The notes beneath the pieces are model-generated. The model was not told the DNA's origin. It did not search any database and worked only from the letters and a program-made list of their open reading frames with translations. This document shows positions 18,740 to 28,093 of a stretch of DNA of 50,255 bases, one piece after another. Within the stretch, counting starts at the first letter, position 1. Every line of letters starts with the position of its first letter. The translations under genes were made by a program, and so were the position numbers. The DNA comes from Burkholderiaceae bacterium (GTDB lineage Bacteria > Pseudomonadota > Gammaproteobacteria > Burkholderiales > Burkholderiaceae_C): NCBI GenBank assembly GCA_018780645.1, contig JADMJJ010000093.1, positions 1 through 50,255 of the forward strand, read 5' to 3'.

Positions 18740-20122
18740 TCAGCTCAGCGCCGGCAGATCCAGCACAAAGCAGCTGCCGCCGCCGTCGCGCGGCAGGCAG
18801 CGCACAGTGCCCTGGTGGCGCAAGGCAATCTGTTTGACCAGGCTCAGGCCCAGGCCCACGCCGCCGGCCTGCTCCGCATGGCCGGGCAGGCGGAAGAAGG
18901 GTTCGAAGATGCGCTCACGCATCGCCTCGGGCACGCCGGGGCCGCGGTCGCAGACCTGCAGCTCGATGCGTGAGCCACGCTGCGCCAAGGTCAGCAACAC
19001 GTCCTCGCCGCCGTAGCGCTTGGCGTTCTCCAGCAGATTGCGCAGCGCGCGGCGCAGCAGGCGTTCGTCACCCTGCACGCGCAGCGGCGTGGCGCCCTCG
19101 GCCCGCACCTCGGCGCCGGTTCGGGCGGCCTCCTCGGCGGCCAGGCCCAGCATGTCCTGTGGCAGGTCATGGGCCGCGCTGTCGGTCTCCCGCGCCTGGC
19201 CGTCCAGCCGGCTGGCCAGCAGCACTTCCTCGACCAGCGCATCGAGCTCGGCAATATTGGTACGAATTTCCTTGCGCAGCGCCTCGCGCTGGTCGGGCGA
19301 GGCCTCCTCGACCAGGGACAGCGCCATCTTCAGCCGTGCCAGCGGCGAGCGCAGCTCATGGCTGGCATTGGCCAGCAGGCTCTGGTGCGAGCGGAACAGC
19401 AACTCGACCTGGCCGGCCGTGCGATTGAAGCTGCTGGCCAGACGGGCGACCTCGTCGCTGCCCTTGTCATCGACACGGTAGCTAAGCTGGCCGGCGCCGA
19501 ATTTTTCAACGCCGCTTTGCAGCGCTTCGAGACGGCGCGTCAGCCGGCGCACGACCGGGAAGGCGCCCAGGGCCACGCCCAGGAACAGCAGCACCAGCAG
19601 CACGATCAGGGTCAGGCCGTTGTGCCAGGCGGGGGGCAGGCCGGGCAACCAACCGGGCAGCAGCCTGGACTCCATGCGCGGGCCACGCTCCATCGGCGCT
19701 GAAGCGCCCGCCTCGCGGGCCGCACGCACATTGCGCAGAAACGGCCCGCCGCGCATCGTCCACAGAGTGCGGTCGTCTTCAAGGCGCACAGCAAAGCCCT
19801 TGCCGAGCTGCTCTTGCTCGCGCCGCCGGTAGGACTCCGAGGTGGCAATGCGATGACCGCTGGCATCGTCCAGCGCCAGCGGTATGCGCAGGCGCTGCGA
19901 CCAGTCCAGCAGGGCCTCGGCCTGCTCGCCAGGCGGCGTATCAGCGCCGGGCAGCGAGCGGTGGATCAGGGTGGCCATGGCGGCCAGGCGCTCGGTGGCG
20001 GCGGCGTCGGAGCGCTCGCGCTCCTGTTCGAACTGGCGCTGGAACAGCCAGCCGGAGCCAAAGGCAAAGGCCAGCAAGAGCACCACAAGGGTCAGATAGA
20101 TGCGAAGGTAGAGTGACTTCAA
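18740..20122 (-). CDS. Sensor histidine kinase of a Cpx-like two-component system
   Basis: This 460-aa inner-membrane kinase has TM1 at residues 9-27, a periplasmic sensor of about 130 residues, TM2 at about 169-190, and HAMP at about 190-245. HisKA follows with the phospho-acceptor His255 in ASHELRSPLARLKMAL, then HATPase_c with the N box NLLENAKRYGG, DRGPGVP and GGVGLGLSLVKQIA. It lies 30 bases downstream of its response regulator. The neighbouring Spy-like protein suggests an envelope-stress input, which is inference. Confidence 0.93.
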   Translation of the reverse strand: MKSLYLRIYLTLVVLLLAFAFGSGWLFQRQFEQERERSDAAATERLAAMATLIHRSLPGADTPPGEQAEALLDWSQRLRIPLALDDASGHRIATSESYRRREQEQLGKGFAVRLEDDRTLWTMRGGPFLRNVRAAREAGASAPMERGPRMESRLLPGWLPGLPPAWHNGLTLIVLLVLLFLGVALGAFPVVRRLTRRLEALQSGVEKFGAGQLSYRVDDKGSDEVARLASSFNRTAGQVELLFRSHQSLLANASHELRSPLARLKMALSLVEEASPDQREALRKEIRTNIAELDALVEEVLLASRLDGQARETDSAAHDLPQDMLGLAAEEAARTGAEVRAEGATPLRVQGDERLLRRALRNLLENAKRYGGEDVLLTLAQRGSRIELQVCDRGPGVPEAMRERIFEPFFRLPGHAEQAGGVGLGLSLVKQIALRHQGTVRCLPRDGGGSCFVLDLPALS

Positions 20123-20152
20123 AAGTCGGGTCCGAGACGGTGAAGATCAGGC

Positions 20153-20872
20153 TCAGGCGGCCTGGTCGTGGGCATCGTCCTGCTTGCGGGCAAAGACATA
20201 GCCGGCGCCGCGTATCGTCAGCACCCGGCGCGGGTTGCGCGGGTCGTCCTCGATCACCGAACGGATGCGCGAGATGTGCACGTCGATCGAACGGTCGAAG
20301 GCGTCGAGCGGATGCCCCTTCAGCGAGTCCATGATCTGGTCCCGAGAGAGCACCCGGCCGGGGCTTTGCGCCAGCACCACCAACAGGTCGAACTGGTGGC
20401 TGGTGAGGTCGCAGCTCTGACCGTCCAGCCGGGCCAGGCGGGCGGCCAGGTCGATCTCGAGACGGCCGAAGCGCAGCACGTCCTGGTCTTGCGCATCGGG
20501 CAGCGCGCGGCGCAGCAGGGCCTTGACGCGAGCCAGCAACTCGCGCGGCTCGAAGGGTTTGGCCAGATAGTCGTCGGCGCCCAGTTCCAGGCCGAGGATG
20601 CGGTCCATAGGCTCGCCACGCGCCGTCAGCATCAACAGCGGCAGGCGGCGTGTGCGCTGCGAGCCGCGCAGCTCGCGGCAGAAATCCAGACCATCGCCAT
20701 CGGGCAGCATCAGGTCCAGCAGCAGCAGATCGAACTCGCTGCTGAGCAGGCAGGCACGACCCTCGGCCAGGCTGGCAGCCACCGCGATCTCGAAACCGGC
20801 CTTGCGCAGATAGTCGCTCACCATGCCGGTGAGTCGGGCGTCGTCGTCGATCAGCAGCAGTGATGCACCCAT
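20153..20872 (-). CDS. OmpR-family response regulator of the Cpx-like system
   Basis: This 239-aa regulator has a receiver domain (acidic D9-D11, phospho-acceptor D53 in LLLLDLMLPDGDG, and K in ADDYLAKPFEP). A C-terminal winged-helix DNA-binding domain follows (LTSHQFDLLVVLAQSPGRVL, RSIDVHISRIRSVI, IRGAGYVFAR). It is encoded between the spy-like gene and the kinase on the same strand. A direct repeat of CpxR type upstream of the spy-like gene is its likely target. Confidence 0.95.
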   Translation of the reverse strand: MGASLLLIDDDARLTGMVSDYLRKAGFEIAVAASLAEGRACLLSSEFDLLLLDLMLPDGDGLDFCRELRGSQRTRRLPLLMLTARGEPMDRILGLELGADDYLAKPFEPRELLARVKALLRRALPDAQDQDVLRFGRLEIDLAARLARLDGQSCDLTSHQFDLLVVLAQSPGRVLSRDQIMDSLKGHPLDAFDRSIDVHISRIRSVIEDDPRNPRRVLTIRGAGYVFARKQDDAHDQAA

Positions 20873-20983
20873 GGTCGCTTCGGCAAACGTAGTGATGGCT
20901 CAATAGCCCCGAAAGTGGGGCCGGTTGGCCGCAAGCATAAGCCGATTGGCCCGCCTGCGGCCGTCAGGCATTGGTGGATGCCT

Positions 20984-21511
20984 TTACTTCGTCGGCGCCG
21001 GTGCAGCCGGCGCGCCGTGCATGCGCTGCATCATGCGGGCCTGGCGCTTCTGCATGCGCTCGATGAACTTGGTGCGCTGCTCGGGCGTCAGCACCCGCGA
21101 CACATCGATCATCAGCTGGCTCATGCGCTTGCTGGCCTGGTCATGCTGGGCCAGCATCTGCTGGCGCAGCGCTTCGACGGCGTTGGCGTCCACCAACGGG
21201 GCGCCGAACAGGGCCAGGCCCTGCTCATGCAGCTTGCGACCGGCCTCGCGCTGGGTCTTCATGTCCTGCTTGGCGGCATCGGTGAGGGTCTTGATCTGGG
21301 CGCGCTGCGCGTCGGTGGCATCCACCGCGTCCAGCACATGGTCCATGCGGCCGCCGCCGAACATCATGCCGGCGCCGCCGCCATGAGCACCGGGGCCACC
21401 ATGGCCGCCGTGGCCCATCATCGGTTGGGCCTGGGCGGTGAACGCCGCTGCGGCCAGCAGGGACACCATCAGGGTGGACTTCAACACTTGCTTCAGGGAC
21501 AGCTTGGTCAT
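20984..21511 (-). CDS. Spy/CpxP-like periplasmic protein with His/Met-rich N-terminus
   Basis: This 175-aa protein from ATG 21511 has GGAG upstream. A signal peptide (residues 1-29, ending FTAQA) precedes a mature N-terminus rich in His, Gly and Met (MMGHGGHGGPGAHGGG, then GMMFGGGRM). The helical LTxxQ region follows, with ATDAQRAQIKTLTDAAKQ and the motif VLTPEQRTKFIERM. In this family Spy is a chaperone and CpxP is a kinase inhibitor. The His/Met tract suggests metal binding, which is inference. It heads the unit with the OmpR-type regulator and kinase. Confidence 0.85.
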   Translation of the reverse strand: MTKLSLKQVLKSTLMVSLLAAAAFTAQAQPMMGHGGHGGPGAHGGGAGMMFGGGRMDHVLDAVDATDAQRAQIKTLTDAAKQDMKTQREAGRKLHEQGLALFGAPLVDANAVEALRQQMLAQHDQASKRMSQLMIDVSRVLTPEQRTKFIERMQKRQARMMQRMHGAPAAPAPTK

Positions 21512-21558
21512 TTGGAATCTCCGGGGGTTGATCAAGAGCCTTCAGTGTCGCGGCCGCT

Positions 21559-21596
21559 TGTCAACGCGCCATGGCGCAGCGGTAAAGATCTGTGAA
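21559..21596 (-). promoter_or_regulatory. Putative promoter of the spy-like operon with CpxR-type box
   Basis: A consensus -35 TTGACA lies on the minus strand at 21564-21559; the -10 is unclear. Upstream of it, 21582-21596 reads GTAAA-GATCT-GTGAA, one mismatch from the known CpxR box GTAAA-N5-GTAAA. The box is centred about 25 bases upstream of the -35, where an activator would bind. Confidence 0.55.
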
Positions 21597-21610
21597 GGGT
21601 CTGGACCATG

Positions 21611-21647
21611 AAAAAAGCCGCTGCGCCTGGGAGGCGTAGCGGCTTTT
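21611..21647 (-). terminator. Rho-independent terminator of ettA
   Basis: A 15-bp stem with one mismatch (21613-21627/21633-21647) is followed on the minus strand by six T residues (AAAAAA at 21611-21616 on plus). It isolates ettA from the spy-like operon. Confidence 0.88.
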
Positions 21648-21664
21648 GACTCAGCTCAAGGCGA

Positions 21665-23329
<1,665 letters not shown>

Positions 23330-23590
23330 GGTGATGGGGGCCTTGGGCTGAAAGCAATGAAACTGGGCTGCGCGACGAGACGGTCAGCGCCAATACTCGG
23401 CAAATGCGTGATCTCGTTACAGCAAACCTCGTATTGTCGCCCAGCTCGCTTACAGAGCCAAGGTAGAATGCGCCCAGCAGCTGCGAGTCCAGTCACCGCG
23501 CTGCTGTCACTCTGACACCGGACGAGCTCGCCTCGCACTCCGCTACTACCGCTTCCGCCTGAGACTGACGCCCCACAGAGGCGACAGGCA

Positions 23591-23604
23591 GAACCACCTG
23601 GTTC
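23591..23604 (+). promoter_or_regulatory. Hairpin in the ribosome-binding region of rhlE
   Basis: GAACC-ACCT-GGTTC (23591-23595/23600-23604) ends four bases before ATG 23609. No purine-rich Shine-Dalgarno is visible in that region. The hairpin occupies the initiation site and could make translation temperature- or helicase-dependent. That is inference. The remaining ettA-rhlE gap shows a -10-like TAGAAT at 23464-23469 without a well-spaced -35. Confidence 0.35.
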
Positions 23605-23608
23605 CTAC

Positions 23609-25120
23609 ATGTCTTTCGATACCCTCGGCCTTGCCGAGCCCCTGCTGCGTGCGCTGCACGATCAGGGCTATACGACCCCCACCCCCATTCAATTGCAAGC
23701 CATTCCCGCCGTCCTGAACGGTGGTGACTTGCTGGCCGGCGCCCAGACCGGCACCGGCAAGACCGCCGGCTTCACGCTGCCGATGCTGCAGCGCCTGAGC
23801 TCCACCCCCGCCGTGCGCGATGCCAAGGGCCGCGTGCCGGTGCGCGCCCTGATCCTGACCCCGACCCGCGAGCTCGCGGCGCAGGTCGAGGAAAGCGTGC
23901 GTACCTATGGCAAGTACCTGTCGCTGACCAGCATGGTGATCTTCGGCGGTGTCGGCATGAACCCGCAGATCGCGCAGCTGCGCAAGGGCGTCGACATCCT
24001 GGTGGCCACACCGGGCCGTCTGCTGGACCTGCATCAGCAACGCGCCGTCGATCTGAGCCAGGTCGAGATCTTCGTGCTCGACGAAGCCGACCGCATGCTG
24101 GACATGGGCTTTGTGCACGACATCAAGAAGGTGCTGGCCGTGTTGCCGGCGAAGAAGCAGAGCCTGCTGTTCTCGGCCACCTTCAGCGACGACATCAAGG
24201 CACTGGCCGACCGCCTGCTCAACCAGCCGGCGCTGATCGAAGTGGCCCGTCGCAACCAGACCGCCGAGAACATCGCGCAGAAGCTGCACCCGGTCGGCCG
24301 CGAGAAGAAGAAGGAACTGCTGGCCCACCTGATCAAGGACGGCAACTGGCACCAGGTGCTGGTATTCACGCGCATGAAGCACGGCGCGAACCGCCTGACC
24401 GACTACCTGAACAGCGTCGGCATCAGCGCCATGGCCATCCACGGCAACAAGAGCCAGAGCGCGCGCACCAAGGCGCTGGCCGAGTTCAAGACCGGTGACC
24501 TGGCCGTGCTGGTGGCCACCGATATCGCGGCCCGCGGCATCGATATCGATCAGCTGCCGCACGTCGTCAACTTCGAGCTGCCCAATGTGCCCGAGGACTA
24601 TGTGCACCGCATCGGCCGCACCGGCCGTGCCGGCGCCCAGGGCGAGGCCGTCTCGCTGGTCTGCGTGGACGAGCTGGGCTTTCTGCGCGATATCGAGAAG
24701 CTGATCAAGCGCGAGATCCCCAAGGAAATCGTCGCCGGCTTTGAGGCGAGCCCCAACGAGAAGGCCGAGCCCATCGTGCTCGGGCGCATGGTGCTCAACG
24801 GTGGCGCCGGTGCCGGTGGCCGCAGCGGCGGTGGTGGTGGAGGCCGTGGCGGCCGTCCCGGCGGCGGTGGTGGCGGTGGCCGTGGCGGTGCACGCCCGCA
24901 GTCGTCGGCGCCTTCGCAGCCCGGTCGCGGTGCGCCGCGCCCTGCAGGCCACAAGCCTGCTCAGCCGGGCCAGACGGCTCGCCGCGACGACGCACCCGCG
25001 CGCGATGCCCATGCCCCGCGCAACCCGGACCAGCGCCCGGCCGACCGTTCGCAACAGCGTCCGCAACAGCGCTCCGCAGGCGCGTCCAACGGCCCGCGCC
25101 TGACCCAGCCCAAGCGCTGA
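23609..25120 (+). CDS. rhlE: DEAD-box ATP-dependent RNA helicase (RhlE type)
   Basis: This 503-aa helicase carries the Q motif ([12 protein letters not shown]), Walker A (AQTGTGKT), [21 protein letters not shown] ([12 protein letters not shown]) and SAT ([10 protein letters not shown]) in domain 1. [15 protein letters not shown] and [10 protein letters not shown] follow in domain 2. After about residue 390 the protein becomes a low-complexity Gly/Arg-rich then Pro/Gln/Arg-rich tail, an RNA-binding extension. The family acts in ribosome assembly and RNA decay in the cold. ATG 23609 lacks a clear Shine-Dalgarno. A terminator follows. Confidence 0.94.
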   Translation: MSFDTLGLAEPLLRALHDQGYTTPTPIQLQAIPAVLNGGDLLAGAQTGTGKTAGFTLPMLQRLSSTPAVRDAKGRVPVRALILTPTRELAAQVEESVRTYGKYLSLTSMVIFGGVGMNPQIAQLRKGVDILVATPGRLLDLHQQRAVDLSQVEIFVLDEADRMLDMGFVHDIKKVLAVLPAKKQSLLFSATFSDDIKALADRLLNQPALIEVARRNQTAENIAQKLHPVGREKKKELLAHLIKDGNWHQVLVFTRMKHGANRLTDYLNSVGISAMAIHGNKSQSARTKALAEFKTGDLAVLVATDIAARGIDIDQLPHVVNFELPNVPEDYVHRIGRTGRAGAQGEAVSLVCVDELGFLRDIEKLIKREIPKEIVAGFEASPNEKAEPIVLGRMVLNGGAGAGGRSGGGGGGRGGRPGGGGGGGRGGARPQSSAPSQPGRGAPRPAGHKPAQPGQTARRDDAPARDAHAPRNPDQRPADRSQQRPQQRSAGASNGPRLTQPKR

Positions 25121-25136
25121 TCAGCGCTGAGCAATC

Positions 25137-25164
25137 AAAAAACCCGGCCGAGGCCGGGTTTTTT
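25137..25164. terminator. Bidirectional terminator after rhlE
   Basis: CCCGGCC-GA-GGCCGGG (25143-25149/25152-25158) is flanked by AAAAAA and TTTTTT. It can serve rhlE on the plus strand and the convergent hydroxylase gene on the minus strand. Confidence 0.93.
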
Positions 25165-25173
25165 CATCTCCAC

Positions 25174-26025
25174 TCAGGTGAAAACGCGCTCGCGCAGCCA
25201 CTTGGTGGCCACCCATTTCTCGCCCTCGATCACCGGTGAACCGCCATGCAGGCTGGCCGTCATCGGGTGCGGCCGGTCATAGCTGAAGAACACTGCATTG
25301 CCCTTGATCGGCCCGACCTCCAGCTTGACGTCGGGGAACACGGTGCTGCCGCCCTTGACCGGGGTGTTCAGATACATCACCAGGCTGGCCACGCGCTGAC
25401 CACCGCGCGCCAGGATGCTGGGCGTGCCGGAGTGCACCGGATCGAAGTAATCGTAGTGCGGCTTGTACTCTGCCCCGGGCCGGTAGCGCAGCACCTGCAG
25501 GCCCTCGCCGTTCTCGATCGGCCAATTCAGCAGCGCCGCAATGCGTGCCTCGACGCGGCGGCAGACCTCATGCTCGCCGCGCTCGAAAAACATGCCCTCG
25601 CTGGTGCGGGCTTCATTGACCTCGCTGCCGCCGGTGGCCGTTTCCACCGTCTCGGAGCGCGCCAGCCGTGCAGCGGCCAGCGCCACGACCTCATCACATT
25701 CTTCGTCGGACAGCAAGCCGCCGAACACCACCACGCGCGGATGTCGCAGACTTGTCAGTACGCGTACCTCGCGGTCATGAGCCCAGACACAGGACGGCGA
25801 GCTTTGCAGATCGGGCTCGGGCACCGGCACGGCCGGCGGCAGGGCCTTGAGCCTGGCCTGCGCATCCAGATGCGCCGTGAGCGTGTCTTCCAGTGCCTTG
25901 ATGGCCACGTCCTCGGCCCAGCCACTGGCCAGCATGGACTTCAGCACCTCTTCGGGTGGATGGCCGGCAACGGCCTGTTCCACAATCCATTGGCGCAATT
26001 CGGGGGTAATCAGTTGCTGCGTCAT
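25174..26025 (-). CDS. 2-oxoglutarate/Fe(II) oxygenase, prolyl-4-hydroxylase-like
   Basis: This 283-aa protein starts at ATG 26025 (MTQQLITPELRQWIVEQA). The C-terminal 190 residues form a P4H-type double-stranded beta helix. Iron ligands are H190 and D192 (YKPHYDYFDP) and H260 (ASLHGGSP), with K270 as the likely 2-oxoglutarate contact. Residues 1-60 form a separate helical region (EEVLKSMLASGWAEDVAIKA) of unknown role. The protein substrate is unknown. No signal peptide is present, so it is cytoplasmic. Convergent with rhlE. Confidence 0.88.
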   Translation of the reverse strand: MTQQLITPELRQWIVEQAVAGHPPEEVLKSMLASGWAEDVAIKALEDTLTAHLDAQARLKALPPAVPVPEPDLQSSPSCVWAHDREVRVLTSLRHPRVVVFGGLLSDEECDEVVALAAARLARSETVETATGGSEVNEARTSEGMFFERGEHEVCRRVEARIAALLNWPIENGEGLQVLRYRPGAEYKPHYDYFDPVHSGTPSILARGGQRVASLVMYLNTPVKGGSTVFPDVKLEVGPIKGNAVFFSYDRPHPMTASLHGGSPVIEGEKWVATKWLRERVFT

Positions 26026-26053
26026 GGGTCGTATTTTTACCTCAGCTTGCGGC

Positions 26054-26839
26054 TCAGGCCAGGCGGCGCCTGAAAACCAGGCGCTGGGGCTCGGAGGCGG
26101 CAGCGTCAAAACCATAGCCATCGAGATTGAAGCCCTCCAGCGCCTTGGCAGTTTTCAGCCGGTTCTGGATCGCATAGCGCGCCATCAGCCCGCGGGCGCG
26201 CTTGGCAAAGAAGCTGATGACCTTGAATTGGCCGTTCTTCCAGTCCTCGAACACGCATTCGATCACCGGCGTGCGCAGGGCCTTGCGATCGGCGGCCTTG
26301 AAGTATTCCTGCGAAGCGAGATTGACGATCAGCGCACTCTTCTTGTCGCGAGCCAATTGAGCGTCAAGGTATTGGGCGAGCGTATCGCCCCAGAAGGCGT
26401 AGAGATTGCTGCCGTGCGCATTGGCCAGGCGCGTGCCCATTTCCAGGCGGTAGGGCTGGAGCTTGTCCAGCGGGCGCAGCACGCCGTACAAGCCCGAAAG
26501 GATGGCGACGTGCTGCTGGGCCCAGGCGATGTCGTCAGTGCTGAGCGAGTTGGCATCCAGCCCGTCATAGACGTCGCCGGCAAAGGCCAGCACGGCCGGC
26601 TTGCTATTGAATTTTGTGAAGCGCTTGGACCAGGCCGCGTAGCGGTGCACATTCAAGGTGGACAGGTCGTTCGACAGATCCATCAGCTCGGCGATATCGG
26701 CCGGCGACTTGGTCTTCAGCAGCGCGATCAGCTCGGCCGATTGCGTCACGAACTGCGGCGTCGTGGCCTGGGCCAGTAGCTCTGGCGGTACAGCGGTTTC
26801 ATAGTCCAGGGTCTTGGCGGGCGACAACAGAAATAGCAT
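26054..26839 (-). CDS. yaaA: Peroxide stress protein YaaA
   Basis: This 261-aa protein starts MLFLLSPAKTLDYETAVPPE at ATG 26839, the family N-terminus; the longer frame adds 11 unrelated residues. Conserved blocks are FAGDVYDGLDANSL, LSGLYGVLRPLD, PYRLEMGTRL and NLASQEYFKA, with a basic C-terminal region. In E. coli YaaA limits free iron and protects DNA during peroxide stress. It lies 28 bases upstream of the hydroxylase start, possibly co-transcribed. Confidence 0.96.
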   Translation of the reverse strand: MLFLLSPAKTLDYETAVPPELLAQATTPQFVTQSAELIALLKTKSPADIAELMDLSNDLSTLNVHRYAAWSKRFTKFNSKPAVLAFAGDVYDGLDANSLSTDDIAWAQQHVAILSGLYGVLRPLDKLQPYRLEMGTRLANAHGSNLYAFWGDTLAQYLDAQLARDKKSALIVNLASQEYFKAADRKALRTPVIECVFEDWKNGQFKVISFFAKRARGLMARYAIQNRLKTAKALEGFNLDGYGFDAAASEPQRLVFRRRLA

Positions 26840-26900
26840 GGGGTCAGTCTTTGCGGGAAGCCGATAGGGCACGGCAACAAGAATAACCGCAGGCCGGCCC

Positions 26901-28076
26901 TCAGGCTTTCAGCAGGGCCAAGGGCTTGACGGCCGAACTGTCCGGGAACACCTCGGACTCCAGCCTCGCGCCAGATATCTGCAGATGGTCGGCCAGCACC
27001 CCCTTGAGCAGCCCACGCAGATCAGTGGTGATGCGCAGATCGCGTCCCTCGAAGCGCTGTGCCTTGGCCAGGCCCGGCCAGTCGCCCAGCACCCTGCCCC
27101 CCTTGACGGCGCCGCCCAGCACAAAGGCCACGCCGCCGCTGCCGTGGTCGGTGCCCTGGGTGCCGTTGATCTGCACCTCGCGGCCGAACTCGCTGGCAAC
27201 AACGACGACCGTTCTCGCCCAGGCGCCCTGCCCCTGCATCAGGCCCTCGCGCAGCGCGGCCAGACCGGCGTCCAAGATGCGCAGATTCTGTGTCAGCGCG
27301 CCATTCGGCGCCGCCTGGTTGGCATGGGTGTCCCAGCCACCCAGCTCCAGCACCGCCGCCTGCGGGCCCTGAGGCTGGGCCAGAAAATCCGCCGCCCGAC
27401 GCGCCAGCAGCACAAAGCCGGCGCCTCCCGTCGTTGCCGCCATGGCCGACATATCGGTGCGCTCGCGCAGGCCCTGTGCCCGCGCCAGCGCCGTGCCCAG
27501 GGCCGGGTCATCGGCATAGAGTCGCATCAGCCGCGCCACCAGGTCCGCGCCCGGCTCGGGCAGCACCGAAGGTGCCCAGGTGTCCACCTCGGCCGCACCA
27601 CGTAGCACCAGCGGCACCGCAGTGCTCAGGGCCAGAGACTTGAGGCCTGCCGGGCCCAGCGCACGGGCCAGCCAACCGGTGCTGAACTCATGCGGTCGGG
27701 TGCCGCCGCTCTCCAGCACCTGCTGGGCATCGAAGTGCGAGCGCTCGCGATACGGCAGGCCGGTGGCGTGGAGAACGCAGGCCTCGCCGCGGCCATACAT
27801 GACATGCAACTGGGCCAGCGCCGGATGCAGGGCATAGGGACCGGCCAGGCTCAGCAGCGGGTCGGCGAACTGGGCCAGCGCGCCGCGAGCGACAGCAAAG
27901 TCGGGGTCGCCGGGCACCGGCGCGGCGCTCAGTCCATCCATGCCGCCGCGCAGTATCACCAGGACCAGACGGTTAGACGATGGACCGGCGGCCGTGCCAG
28001 CAAAACTCAGGGCTGGGGCCAGGGCCAGGGCCTGCAAGAGATGACGGCGGCGCAGTCCGGAAGGGTTGATGTTCAT
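26901..28076 (-). CDS. DUF1501 family secreted protein
   Basis: This 391-aa protein has a Tat-like N-terminus (GLRRRHLLQALALAPALSFA). Conserved DUF1501 segments are LVILRGGMDGLSAAPVPGDP, SHFDAQQVLESG and EFGREVQINGTQGTDHGSGG. The family resembles alkaline-phosphatase-fold sulfatases, and its activity is unknown. It follows the DUF1800 gene by 17 bases; the two families are very often adjacent in proteobacteria. The predicted location is the periplasm. Confidence 0.9.
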   Translation of the reverse strand: MNINPSGLRRRHLLQALALAPALSFAGTAAGPSSNRLVLVILRGGMDGLSAAPVPGDPDFAVARGALAQFADPLLSLAGPYALHPALAQLHVMYGRGEACVLHATGLPYRERSHFDAQQVLESGGTRPHEFSTGWLARALGPAGLKSLALSTAVPLVLRGAAEVDTWAPSVLPEPGADLVARLMRLYADDPALGTALARAQGLRERTDMSAMAATTGGAGFVLLARRAADFLAQPQGPQAAVLELGGWDTHANQAAPNGALTQNLRILDAGLAALREGLMQGQGAWARTVVVVASEFGREVQINGTQGTDHGSGGVAFVLGGAVKGGRVLGDWPGLAKAQRFEGRDLRITTDLRGLLKGVLADHLQISGARLESEVFPDSSAVKPLALLKA

Positions 28077-28093
28077 CAGCTATCTCCGGCGAC

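Noticed and set aside
24800-24900. GGT/GGC-rich tract as a DNA repeat array
   Set aside because: It encodes the Gly/Arg-rich tail of RhlE and needs no separate repeat annotation.
23546-25066. A 506-codon minus-strand open frame antisense to rhlE
   Set aside because: The DEAD-box motifs on the plus strand are complete. The antisense product is Ala/Thr/His-rich with no recognisable domain.
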